DNA of 64,000 nucleotides from G965200765 sp965200765 (lineage in GTDB: Bacteria; Pseudomonadota; Gammaproteobacteria; Arenicellales; JAJDZL01). The DNA lies in assembly GCA_965200765.1 (NCBI GenBank), contig OZ241380.1, forward strand, positions 1,612,001-1,676,000. Direction: 5' to 3'. How positions within the stretch are numbered: the stretch's first letter is position 1; each line of letters begins with the position of its first letter. Of this stretch, positions 36,007 to 44,396 are shown one piece after another. Under the pieces are notes generated by a model, which was not told the DNA's origin, did not search any database, and saw nothing but the letters and a program-made list of their open reading frames with translations. The position numbers were made by a program, and so were the translations under genes.

Positions 36007-37449
36007 CTACGCGAGCGGTACTGAAGAATCATCCATACTGGAGTCAGCATGATTTTCAAAACGGGTGTATTCTTCAATGAATGTCAACTTTACTGTTCCT
36101 ATCTCGCCATTCCGATGCTTGGCAATGATAATTTCAGCAGTCCCGAAATCTTCTGTTTCTTTGTTATAAAACTGGTCCCGATACACAAACATAATCATGT
36201 CAGCGTCTTGCTCGATTGCACCGGAATCCCGAAGATCAGCCATCAAGGGCTTTTTGCTTACCCTGGATTCCACACCTCTGTTGAGTTGTGACAAGGCAAT
36301 GACAGGTACATCCAGCTCTTTCGCCAATAGCTTTAGTTCGCGGGTAATATTAGACAGTTCTGTTGAACGATTGGCATCGTTGTCTTTCATTTGCAACATC
36401 TGAAGATAGTCGACAATAACCAAATCCAAACCACCCTCTTCCCGTTTCAAGCGACGACACCGCGCAGAAATATCAAGAGGTGAAACGATGTTCGTCGAAT
36501 CAACAAAAATAGGAGCTTTATTCAGTATTTCGATTGCCTGACTAATGCGCGCCCAATTTTGGTCCTTCTCTGGTCCTTCCCCCAAACGTCCATCTCGCAA
36601 GAATTTTGAATTGATGCTGCTCAGCGATGCAATGGATCTCGTCGCCAGCTGGATTTCAGACATTTCCAAACTGAAAACAACAACAATTCGTTCATGCTGA
36701 ACTGCACAGTGCTCCGCAATATTCATTGCCAGCGCGGTTTTCCCCATGCTTGGTCGGCCCGCGATCACAATCAAATCTGCACGCTGAAATCCAGAAGTAA
36801 TGCTGTCCAAGTCAATGAAACCTGATGAAACACCAGTGGTATGTACACCAGAACTATGCAACTCCTCAATACGTTCAAGCGCATCATTGGCCGGGGATGA
36901 TATTTTCACCGGGCCACGATTGTGTATGTCGTCCTTTCCAATTTCCAAAATGCGTTGCTGTGCCTGTCCGAGTAAAACCTCAGTTGGTGTATCGTCTTGC
37001 TGATACACCATTTTCTGTATTTCCTTTGTGCTTAGCAACAAGGCCCGCAATCGAGATTTTTCGCGTACCAGCTTTGCATACTCGCTGGTATTCATGTTTT
37101 GAGGAGTCTGATATACCAACTCCGCCAGGTAGCGAAGTCCGCCGACTGCATCAAACTCCCCGGTTCGTTCGAGCAGGTTCTTGACGGTGGCCGTGTCTAC
37201 TGCCTTGTGTTCCCCCACAAGTTTGAGCATGGCCTTGTAAATGATTTTGTGCGGCTGGGCATAGAAATCGCCAGGTTGAAGATAACTGACGTATTCCAGT
37301 TGCGAGTTGTCCGACAGAATTGCTCCCAAAAGCACCTGTTCTGCATAATGATCACTCGGCGGTACCGGCAGATCAAAATTTTTCGATTCAGTACCAAGGT
37401 CATCCAAATATTGGACTGGTGTTTGGCGCTGATTCCCGACAACTGCCAT
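36007..37449 (-). CDS. dnaB: Replicative DNA helicase
   Basis: Hexameric helicase that unwinds DNA at the replication fork. 480 residues with the N-terminal DnaB domain (about 30-130), a linker, and a RecA-like motor. Walker A is IAGRPSMGKTALAMNIA and Walker B is LVIVDYLQML; the arginine finger region near RDSGAIEQDADMIMFV is intact. No intein is present. It follows rplI after only 3 bases, so it is part of the ribosomal-protein transcript. Confidence 0.97.
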   Translation of the reverse strand: MAVVGNQRQTPVQYLDDLGTESKNFDLPVPPSDHYAEQVLLGAILSDNSQLEYVSYLQPGDFYAQPHKIIYKAMLKLVGEHKAVDTATVKNLLERTGEFDAVGGLRYLAELVYQTPQNMNTSEYAKLVREKSRLRALLLSTKEIQKMVYQQDDTPTEVLLGQAQQRILEIGKDDIHNRGPVKISSPANDALERIEELHSSGVHTTGVSSGFIDLDSITSGFQRADLIVIAGRPSMGKTALAMNIAEHCAVQHERIVVVFSLEMSEIQLATRSIASLSSINSKFLRDGRLGEGPEKDQNWARISQAIEILNKAPIFVDSTNIVSPLDISARCRRLKREEGGLDLVIVDYLQMLQMKDNDANRSTELSNITRELKLLAKELDVPVIALSQLNRGVESRVSKKPLMADLRDSGAIEQDADMIMFVYRDQFYNKETEDFGTAEIIIAKHRNGEIGTVKLTFIEEYTRFENHADSSMDDSSVPLA

Positions 37450-37452
37450 TGA

Positions 37453-38052
37453 TCACTCGCTCCTTGACTCCTCGGTCTCCGATTGAGTTTCAGACTGAGT
37501 TTCAGACTGAGTTTCCGATTGAGTCTCCAACGAATCTTCAGAATCTGTTTCTGCTACTGTCGATTCTTCACTGACAACTTGCACTAACTCTTCACTCGGT
37601 GTCTCCTCGGAAGACTTCACGGTGACCTCTATTTCGTAGGTAACTTCTGGATGTGTCCGAACCTGAACCCGGTGAATACCGGTTGTCTTGATCGCACCTT
37701 CCAGAATATCAATTTCACTTCTGGATATTTCCGTGCCGGCCTCCTGTGCTGCATCAACAATGTCTTTCACGGATACTGAGCCGAACAACCGGCCTTCGTC
37801 GTCAATCGTATTTCTGACAAATTCCAGTTCTTTCACTGCAACTTCAGCCCGTGCTTTTGCGACATCCAGTCGTTCCTTCTCTTCCTTGGCCAGTTCAACA
37901 CGGCGACGATTGACTTCTTCAATCGCTTCCGGGGTAGCAAGAACTGCTTTGCGTTGCGGAATCAAATAGTTTCGGGCATAACCGGGGCGAACGATGACTG
38001 AATCACCCAAGTCGCCAAGATTCGTAATTTTCTCAAGCAAAATGATTTCCAT
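37453..38052 (-). CDS. rplI: Ribosomal protein L9 with acidic C-terminal extension
   Basis: The 50S subunit protein L9 normally has about 150 residues. Residues 1-148 show the normal architecture: the N-terminal domain MEIILLEKITNLGDLGD with YARNYLIPQRKA, a long helix and the C-terminal domain. About 50 extra residues follow, almost all Glu, Ser, Thr, Gln and Asp, ending in an SETQ repeat. The extension is encoded in part by a 12-base tandem repeat. It lies between rpsR and dnaB. The extension is probably disordered and its role is unknown. Confidence 0.96.
   Translation of the reverse strand: MEIILLEKITNLGDLGDSVIVRPGYARNYLIPQRKAVLATPEAIEEVNRRRVELAKEEKERLDVAKARAEVAVKELEFVRNTIDDEGRLFGSVSVKDIVDAAQEAGTEISRSEIDILEGAIKTTGIHRVQVRTHPEVTYEIEVTVKSSEETPSEELVQVVSEESTVAETDSEDSLETQSETQSETQSETQSETEESRSE
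37481..37528 (-). repeat. Four 12-base tandem repeats in rplI
   Basis: Four near-identical 12-base units (plus strand GATTGAGTTTCA, with up to two changes each) encode the SETQ-type repeats of the L9 tail. Such repeats can change copy number by slippage without breaking frame. Confidence 0.85.
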
Positions 38053-38070
38053 AAAACTAGTCCTTTCGCT

Positions 38071-38307
38071 TTAATGCGAGTCTGTATATCCAATCAAAGC
38101 AAGGTAACGTGCGCGCTTGACCGCTTTGGCAAGCTGCCGCTGGTACTTGGTTTTTGTACCGGTACTTCGACTTGGCATGATTTTCCCCGAATTTGAAATA
38201 TAGGGTATCAGCATTTCCAAGTCCTTGTAGTCAATTTCAGTAATACCTTTCGCAGTAAACTGACAGTATCTGCGACTGCGAGGCTTTCTTGAATGGCTTC
38301 TGTTCAT
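38071..38307 (-). CDS. rpsR: Ribosomal protein S18
   Basis: A 78-residue 30S subunit protein that pairs with S6 on the platform. The core ITEIDYKDLEMLIPYISNSG and the end KRARYLALIGYTD are typical. It starts immediately after the rpsF stop with no gap, and priB, which sits between these genes in enteric bacteria, is absent. Confidence 0.96.
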   Translation of the reverse strand: MNRSHSRKPRSRRYCQFTAKGITEIDYKDLEMLIPYISNSGKIMPSRSTGTKTKYQRQLAKAVKRARYLALIGYTDSH

Positions 38308-39408
38308 TTAAGTCTCCTTGTTTTTTTCATCAGGTTCTACATCGCTCTCCACTTCTGTGGATGGCTTGGAATCAGCTTTGACTTTACTTTTTCCTTTGTC
38401 AACTGTTTCGGCTTCCTCGTCAGAGGACTCCTCGACTTCACCTGATTCCACTTTTTCTGTTGCTTCCGCAACATTTTGTTCTTTCACTTCCGCACCTTCT
38501 TCAACGGCTTCTGCCGCAGGTTCTTCGGTAGCGTCGGCTTCAGTCTCCTCGGCAGTTTCTTCAGCAACAGCGCCTTCGCCTTCGTCAGCCTCGGTTTCTT
38601 GCGTAGCCTCTTCAACAGCTTCTGCCGCTGGTTCTTCGGTAGTGCCAGCTTCAGTCTCCTCGGCAGTTTCTTCGGCAACAGCTACTTCGCCTTCGCCAGC
38701 CTCGGTCTCTTGCGTAACCTCTTCAACAGCTTCTGCCGCAGGTTCTTCTGTGGCACCGGCTTCCGCCTCCTCGGCAGTTTCTTCGGCAACAGCTACTTCG
38801 TCTTTGCCCGCCTTGGTTTCGTCCGCACCCTCTTCACCGGCTTCTGCCGCGGGTTCTTCGGTTGCATCGGCTTTAGGCTCCTTGGCAGTTTCTTCAGCAA
38901 CAGTTACTTCACCTTCATCATCCTCAGAGGTTTCTACCGCCGCTTCGTCAGACTGAGCTTCCACTTCACTCAATTTTGCCGCCTTGCGTGCTTCACGCTC
39001 AGCCGCGGCTTGCGCTTCTCGCTCCTCTGCCAGTCGAGCGGCTTCCCTTTCTTCCGCCAATCGTGCTTCTTCCTCTTCCCTGGCTTTCAAGATTGAAGTC
39101 AACATGGCCGACTGTTCGGTCACCGCACGGTCCATTCGTATAATCAAGCTACGAAGAATTGCGTCATTGTAACGAAATGCGTTTTCGATTTCGTCCTTGA
39201 CGACAGTGTCGCACTCTATATTCAGCAGAAAATATCCTGCTTTGACCAGCTTGTTGATGGGGTACGCCAACTTGCGCCGTCCCCAGTTTTCATATCGATG
39301 AACCACCCCACCGCTATCTTCGACCATTCGCTGATAGCGTTCTACCATTTCATCGATTTGCAAGCTCTGGTCGGGGTGAACCAAAGCCACAATTTCATAA
39401 TGCCGCAT
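38308..39408 (-). CDS. rpsF: Ribosomal protein S6 with very long repetitive acidic extension
   Basis: S6 is usually 95-140 residues; this one has 366. Residues 1-100 are a normal S6 domain (MRHYEIVALVHPDQ, NWGRRKLAYPI, FRYNDAILRSLIIR). Residues 105-150 are a charged Glu/Arg/Ala helix. Residues 167-308 form four tandem copies of a 37-residue unit rich in Glu and Ala, and a further acidic tail follows to 366. In E. coli the S6 C-terminus is lengthened after translation with glutamates by RimK; here an acidic tail is genetically encoded. The tail is in frame with the S6 domain and directly precedes rpsR, so it is not an annotation artefact. Confidence 0.95.
   Translation of the reverse strand: MRHYEIVALVHPDQSLQIDEMVERYQRMVEDSGGVVHRYENWGRRKLAYPINKLVKAGYFLLNIECDTVVKDEIENAFRYNDAILRSLIIRMDRAVTEQSAMLTSILKAREEEEARLAEEREAARLAEEREAQAAAEREARKAAKLSEVEAQSDEAAVETSEDDEGEVTVAEETAKEPKADATEEPAAEAGEEGADETKAGKDEVAVAEETAEEAEAGATEEPAAEAVEEVTQETEAGEGEVAVAEETAEETEAGTTEEPAAEAVEEATQETEADEGEGAVAEETAEETEADATEEPAAEAVEEGAEVKEQNVAEATEKVESGEVEESSDEEAETVDKGKSKVKADSKPSTEVESDVEPDEKNKET
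38485..38910 (-). repeat. 111-base tandem repeats in rpsF
   Basis: Four units of 37 codons occupy 38800-38910, 38689-38799, 38578-38688 and 38485-38577 (the last partial). Each contains VAEETA and ATEEPAAEA or a close variant. Units 2 and 3 are the most alike, suggesting recent duplication. Confidence 0.88.
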
Positions 39409-39461
39409 TGTTTGTCTCCTTTCGGATTACAGCCTCGAACTTCCGGCAATGCCAAGGCAAG

Positions 39462-39500
39462 GAGTAAATTTGAATTTCACCGGAACTACATAATTTACTC
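39462..39500 (-). promoter_or_regulatory. Hairpin in rpsF leader, candidate S6:S18 control site
   Basis: GAGTAAATT and AATTTACTC (39462-39470 and 39492-39500) form a perfect 9-base-pair stem with a 21-base loop containing CCGG. It lies 54-92 bases upstream of the rpsF start. Many bacteria have an rpsF leader bound by the S6:S18 complex, with a conserved CCG element. This hairpin is in the right place, but I could not match the full motif. Confidence 0.4.
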
Positions 39501-39991
39501 TGAATTGGAAAATTTCGCAACAATTTTTTGGTGGCAACACTTTCCCCACACTAGTACCGGCGAGGTATGGCCTGGCTTTCCAGAACACCTGAAAATCCGC
39601 AAGCCAAGACAAAAACTGCACTCATTCATCCACCTGAAAGGCTCGCAATCAGGGAAAATTCGAGAACTTGCACTATTCCGGCCAATTGCACGTGCCAAGC
39701 TACTCATTCTGTGTCCGAAGTGAGCAACCTGCCGCCGTCTAAGCTCGAACCGAAATATTCTGGACTTCCTTTTGAGTGACTCGCGAGTTGCAAGGGTGCA
39801 ACTTGGCGGTATCGTTCTCCCGGTGAACTTCACAGAGGAAATTTGCTGACGAAATGTTTTTGCGACGGTCGAATACACCCTACATCAAACATTTCTTCTC
39901 TTGTAAATCATTTTCTACAAAAGTCATCTTGCCAAATTTCTCTTGATGCCATACAAATCAATCGAATTATTTCATTATTTTGACATTTCCC
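39501..39991. other. Intergenic region upstream of rpsF
   Basis: The gap presumably holds the rpsF promoter. A perfect hairpin AGTTGCA-AGGG-TGCAACT lies at 39786-39803. Short open frames on both strands have no recognisable product or start signal. Base composition becomes AT-rich towards the methylase gene. Confidence 0.4.
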
Positions 39992-40681
39992 TCAATCCAA
40001 AAACATTTCTTGTTGACGTTTGGATTTTTGACTGCCGATTGACAAATCTTGTAAATTTCTCAAATCCACAACCGCACCATAATGCAGAAATACATCCAAG
40101 AATTTTTCATAGTGGTTGCCCCAATAAATCATGGCACATGCCATTGTAGCACCTTTCCCATTACCACTATTATATTCCAAAAACTTCAGACGTGTATCGT
40201 AGAGAAAGCATGCGGCACTAGCCCTTCCCCATACATACTTCTTCCAATGACTTGTATTTGGTGCAACGGGAACTAATGCGATTACTTCAGATTGATACTG
40301 ATTATGAGCGCAAGCACATTTGTGTAGCCAATGCTTGATGGTTGTTTTTCTATTCCGATCAGCCCCATACGGCGGATTCACGAATATTGTACGAAAATTC
40401 CAATTTTCGACAAGTCCATCTTGACAGGGTAAAGCATACTCAGTTTTAGCATCTACAATGGACCACCGATTTGAACAAGGATCAAGCTCAATAGTACCAC
40501 CCAATGCTTTTCTTACAGCATTGACATATTTTGGAGGTGTACACCAGTCAACACTTTTGGCGTTCACAGTTCTTCCTGCTGTCATTTCAATATATCCTGC
40601 CACTTCTTGGTTCAAAGCGAATTCAGTGTTGTTTTCAACTCTGAAACGCGCCTTTCTTTGGGTGATATTACATTGAACCAA
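39992..40681 (-). CDS. Phage-type DNA N6-adenine methyltransferase
   Basis: A 229-residue protein of the phage Dam family (PF05869 type). The sequence DWCTPPKYVNAVRKALGG followed by IELDPCSN, the catalytic motif IFVNPPYG (NPPY) and LVPVAPNTSHWKKYV are characteristic. It would methylate adenine in DNA; no restriction enzyme or other phage gene is adjacent, so it is an orphan. Codon use is AT-rich compared with the genes on either side and it sits between two AT-rich gaps, which suggests horizontal acquisition beside the ribosomal operon. Confidence 0.85.
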   Translation of the reverse strand: MVQCNITQRKARFRVENNTEFALNQEVAGYIEMTAGRTVNAKSVDWCTPPKYVNAVRKALGGTIELDPCSNRWSIVDAKTEYALPCQDGLVENWNFRTIFVNPPYGADRNRKTTIKHWLHKCACAHNQYQSEVIALVPVAPNTSHWKKYVWGRASAACFLYDTRLKFLEYNSGNGKGATMACAMIYWGNHYEKFLDVFLHYGAVVDLRNLQDLSIGSQKSKRQQEMFLD

Positions 40682-41112
40682 GTTTCACTGCATCAATATC
40701 TTCTTTGAAGTAATTTTAAATCGTATAATTTGCTGATATAGACTTTCGATATTTAGTAATTCTATTCCCGCTTCTTGTACTGGTGTAACTACCAATAAAT
40801 ATATCCTGAACAGGTTTGAATTGCATCTTTTTTCTAATGAAAAACCTGTTTTGCAAGTATTTTATTTAGTAAATCAATTGAGTATTTGCACACCAGCTCT
40901 TTTGAATGTCAGTTAAATCATTTTTCGTACATATTATACTGGCTCACCGTAATTCAGTGTAAACTTTCATTCTTGACAAAATATGTTACTCGTTCAGTAT
41001 CATTGGTGATCAAACACCATAAAATGTGAAAAAAGAGATTTTTTCTTTTCCTTCAACAAGCAAAATAAACTCCGCTATGAACACATAGTGTCATACAATC
41101 CGAACTGTTGCC
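40682..41112. other. AT-rich intergenic region
   Basis: No gene is supported in these 431 bases. On the minus strand a TATAAT-like sequence (plus-strand ATTATA near 40934) could serve the methylase. A perfect AT-only hairpin GAAAAAA-GAGA-TTTTTTC at 41028-41045 lies 68 bases after the enoyl-CoA hydratase stop and may weakly terminate it. Confidence 0.4.
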
Positions 41113-41904
41113 CTATGACTGAAAGTCAGGTTTCCGCTTGGTCAGGAACGCGTCAACACCTTCCCGAAAATCATCCGTCAATGCGCATTCCAGAAACTTC
41201 TCCAGTTCCAGATCCAATTGACTGCTCAAATCGTTCTCAAACGAATTTCTGACCAGGAATTTTGCATTTGCAGTTGCCATTCGCGCGGACTTGACAATCT
41301 TTTTTGCAACTTCCTCGGTAGCCTGCTCAAGATCGGCATCTTTCACAACTCGATTTACAAGACCAATCTGCATAGCCGTCTCGGGACCTATCCGTTCAGA
41401 CAATAACACCAACTCCATGGTTTTTTTCATGCCTACTGATCTTGGCAAGTAAAATGTGCTGCCACCGTCCGGTGAAGTACCCAAAAAGTTGTAGGCTGAT
41501 GTAAAGAATGATGTTTCTGATGCTATCGCCAAATCACATCCTGACACAAGACTGATTCCAAACCCGGCCGCGGCGCCGCGTATGCTCGCAATCACAGGCA
41601 CTTCCATGTTCGCCATGCGTTCAACAAAAACATGAACATCTTCGAGCAATCCTGAAAACTTCTCTTTCTTGGTCTCATCATCCAAATCCATCAATGTCTT
41701 GAAGTAAGTTATGTCGCCGCCTGCCATGAAGTGATCTCCGGCACCTTTAATCACCGCGCACTTAATACTCCTGTCTGACTCTATCATGTCAATGGTCTCG
41801 GTCAAGTTGCCAATCAAGTCGAAATTCAAAGCATTCAGGTATTTGGGACGATTTAACGTAATCACACACACCCCTTCGCTAACCGAAGTCAATACTGCAT
41901 CCAT
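41113..41904 (-). CDS. Enoyl-CoA hydratase/isomerase family protein
   Basis: Crotonase-fold protein of 263 residues. The oxyanion-hole regions are FMAGGDITYFKTL and IRGAAAGFGISLVSGCDLAIAS. The usual first catalytic glutamate position falls in LVSGCDLAIA/PDGGSTFYLPR: the second region has Asp-Gly-Gly where typical hydratases have Glu, so an isomerase or another crotonase activity is possible. The end FLTKRKPDF is typical of the family. It is the last gene of the minus-strand group from 46.4 kb, 42 bases after the peptidase. Confidence 0.85.
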   Translation of the reverse strand: MDAVLTSVSEGVCVITLNRPKYLNALNFDLIGNLTETIDMIESDRSIKCAVIKGAGDHFMAGGDITYFKTLMDLDDETKKEKFSGLLEDVHVFVERMANMEVPVIASIRGAAAGFGISLVSGCDLAIASETSFFTSAYNFLGTSPDGGSTFYLPRSVGMKKTMELVLLSERIGPETAMQIGLVNRVVKDADLEQATEEVAKKIVKSARMATANAKFLVRNSFENDLSSQLDLELEKFLECALTDDFREGVDAFLTKRKPDFQS

Positions 41905-41946
41905 GGTTCTACTCCTAAGTTTTTTGATGGATAAAAGTTTGTTCGT

Positions 41947-43896
41947 TTACCTGTCCAGATACTGGAAAAAGAAACTTGCTTCCTGCATCAGTGAGTCGAT
42001 TTTGGTTTCCAATCGGCGAAATCCGTGACCCTCACCTTCGTATTCAACATACTTAGACTGGATACCCTTCTTCTTAAGCGCCGCCGCAAGTTCCCTAGAT
42101 AATTCCGGCGGTACAACTTTGTCGTCCTGGCCTTGAAACAAAATCAACGCACAGGAAATTTTATCTATTTTACCAACCGGCGAACGCTCAACATATACGG
42201 AGGCATGTTCGTTACCCATTCCTTCGCGATACGACTCACCGAGCAAACTGTCCATATATCTTGATTCGAACTTGTGTGTCGTCTTCGCCAGTGTAGCCAA
42301 GTTGCCAATACCGTAGTACAAGGAAGCCGCACAAAACTTGTCGGGATACTCGGTTACAAGGCGAAGCGATGCAAAACCGCCCGCACTCTTTCCCCGAATG
42401 AATACCTTGCTTGCATCGGCCAATCCTGCCTTGACAATAAAATCAATTGCATCGGCTACATCATCAATGTCCTGCACCCCCCAATTCCCGCGCAACTTGT
42501 TTCTGTAACTGCGGCCAAAACCGCTACTGCCGCGATGATTGACATCAATCAGCGCAAATCCCAAGGAAACCCAAAATTGCTTCACCCCGTCAAATACTCC
42601 ATAACTGCGAGCAGTGGGTCCGCCATGAACAACTACAAGCAGTGGTGGCTTGGTTGTCGCAATTTCACTCACCCCCTTTGGTTTGTAATAGTAAGTATGG
42701 GTCTTGTCTCCGTCGCGGGTGTCAAACCATATGGAAGTCGGGCACGATACTGAAGATTCGGGAAACACTGGATCTACGCTTCGAATGACACTCGTAGTCT
42801 GTGTTTCAAGATTGCAACATACAAGTTCATGCTCCCTTTCCATTGCACCACCAACAAACAATATCTCGCGCTGACCCAATCGGGTACCTGCATGCAAGTC
42901 ACCGAATGATTGGTAGTCCTTCAAATCCAGTCGACGAACAGATTGATCCAGTTTAATTTCAACCAGATCATTGCCGGCATCGCTCGTTCGTATTGCAACA
43001 AGGGTACCTGGCTGGAGCTCAACCCATCGTTGCGAACCGAAATTCCAAAGAGGTTCACCGTAATCCGCCAGATCGTCGGTCAGTGCTTCTATTCCAACTT
43101 CATCCCGATAGGTATACAAATTCCAAAAGTTTTGGGGAGAATCTTCATTCGCATCTTGGTCCATCGCAAAGCAAAGACCCCCATCAGACAAAAATTCTGA
43201 TTGGCAAACCGAGCTGTTGCAACCGCCAGCAATTCTGCGAGCAGGCCCAACCTCTACATCATTGCCGTTGATCTCAAGATCGGCCAACATGAGTCGAGCA
43301 GCATCCCACGGCATGTCGGGATGGTCCCAAGCTAACCACGCAAGCCTTTTGCCGTCCGGTGACACTCTGGGAGATGCGAAAAAATCAGAACCGGTCACAA
43401 TATCCAAAGGCTCAACAGGTTGCGAACTGTCCAGTGCAAGATATGCAATCGTGTTTTCATTTTCTCGGTCAGAAAATTTCTTTTCCCGCACCGCCAGCAT
43501 CCTGGTATTGTTGTCGAACACCTCGAAATCCGCATACGCGGACTGTACTGATGGTCCAGAACTTGTTGTCAGCGGTTGTGGTTCTCCATCATCTTCAAGT
43601 GACAAAACATAGATCCCCGAATCTTTCTTGTTGCTGTAGATGAACCGATTGCCGGAAACAGCAAAACACTTGCCGCCGTATTCATGTACTGTGGTGGCAA
43701 TGTCATGAGTGGAGGGTGTCAGGCCGCTTTGGTCCTGATTTGCCAGTGTATGATGCCCGGGCTCGTCGGGATGCGGTTCAATCCAGAATATCTTTTCTCG
43801 ATGAAAAAACGGATATGCGACATTCAGTTGACGCGAATATAAATTTCGAATCAACTCCCTGGATTTCTTGACGGTCAAGACGTTCCTGTCATTCAA
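41947..43896 (-). CDS. S9-family prolyl oligopeptidase-like protease
   Basis: A 649-residue enzyme with an N-terminal beta-propeller (about 1-390) and a C-terminal alpha/beta hydrolase domain. The catalytic serine is in IRGKSAGGFASLRL, the Asp in FQGQDDKVVPPE and the His in YEGEGHGFRR, the dipeptidyl/acylaminoacyl peptidase pattern. No signal peptide is seen, so it probably acts on short peptides in the cytoplasm. Its ATG overlaps the DUF192 stop by 4 bases (43893-43896). Confidence 0.9.
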   Translation of the reverse strand: MNDRNVLTVKKSRELIRNLYSRQLNVAYPFFHREKIFWIEPHPDEPGHHTLANQDQSGLTPSTHDIATTVHEYGGKCFAVSGNRFIYSNKKDSGIYVLSLEDDGEPQPLTTSSGPSVQSAYADFEVFDNNTRMLAVREKKFSDRENENTIAYLALDSSQPVEPLDIVTGSDFFASPRVSPDGKRLAWLAWDHPDMPWDAARLMLADLEINGNDVEVGPARRIAGGCNSSVCQSEFLSDGGLCFAMDQDANEDSPQNFWNLYTYRDEVGIEALTDDLADYGEPLWNFGSQRWVELQPGTLVAIRTSDAGNDLVEIKLDQSVRRLDLKDYQSFGDLHAGTRLGQREILFVGGAMEREHELVCCNLETQTTSVIRSVDPVFPESSVSCPTSIWFDTRDGDKTHTYYYKPKGVSEIATTKPPLLVVVHGGPTARSYGVFDGVKQFWVSLGFALIDVNHRGSSGFGRSYRNKLRGNWGVQDIDDVADAIDFIVKAGLADASKVFIRGKSAGGFASLRLVTEYPDKFCAASLYYGIGNLATLAKTTHKFESRYMDSLLGESYREGMGNEHASVYVERSPVGKIDKISCALILFQGQDDKVVPPELSRELAAALKKKGIQSKYVEYEGEGHGFRRLETKIDSLMQEASFFFQYLDR

Positions 43897-44396
43897 AACA
43901 ACGACCTGAGAGTAGCCTTGCCAACTTCAATTCCATGCTCCTCAAAGAATCCGGGGCGTATTTCAAGTGCGTATTTATATGGTTCACTGGAAGTATAGTA
44001 ATCTGCGTTTGCATCTCCTTCCACTTGTGGGTACATGGTCGCTACGGTGACAAGTCTTCCATCCGCCGAAAAGAAACCAATGTCCAATGCGCCGAAAACA
44101 TTGAACATATGGTACTGAAAGTCCACTTCTTTGCTGTACACAAACAGTATTGATGTCACATCGATGATTTCAGGACAGATGTACTGGTAGCCGGCGCGGC
44201 GTTCATCTGATTCATCAGCAATACGCGGTCGAACTCTGATCTTCTCGCCGTTGTCCTTCTCAATGGAGATTCTGTGAATTTCCATTTTCTTGAAAGCAGG
44301 TGTTGCGAATGAACACGTTTGCTGGTCGTCTGCAACCGTCGTGTTGAATTGAAACAGCAGCAGAATCAATATAATTGAATTAAGTCGATATTTCAT
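43893..44396 (-). CDS. Exported DUF192 protein
   Basis: A 167-residue protein with a signal peptide (about residues 1-22, ending TTVADD) and one DUF192 domain. The family features are visible: a substrate-loop region DESDERRAGYQYICPE, then FVYSKEVDFQYHMFNVFGALDIGFFSADGR and the closing YALEIRPGFFEEHGIEVG. The function of DUF192 proteins is unknown. The methionine/tryptophan-rich MWMKNT motif of typical members is replaced by YHMFNV. It overlaps both neighbours (17 and 4 bases). Confidence 0.82.
   Translation of the reverse strand: MKYRLNSIILILLLFQFNTTVADDQQTCSFATPAFKKMEIHRISIEKDNGEKIRVRPRIADESDERRAGYQYICPEIIDVTSILFVYSKEVDFQYHMFNVFGALDIGFFSADGRLVTVATMYPQVEGDANADYYTSSEPYKYALEIRPGFFEEHGIEVGKATLRSLF

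Noticed and set aside
37481..38910. Tandem repeats as a possible CRISPR array
   Set aside because: Units of 12 and 111 bases have no unique spacers and stay in frame inside rplI and rpsF.
38318..39096. Two plus-strand ORFs of over 200 codons antisense to rpsF
   Set aside because: They are created by the repetitive Glu/Ala codons of rpsF read backwards, giving Ser/Ala or Phe/Gly low-complexity products. S6 identity of the minus strand is certain.
39720..39780. tRNA-like TTCGAGC arm upstream of rpsF
   Set aside because: A T-loop-like string occurs but no acceptor, D or anticodon stem can be formed around it.
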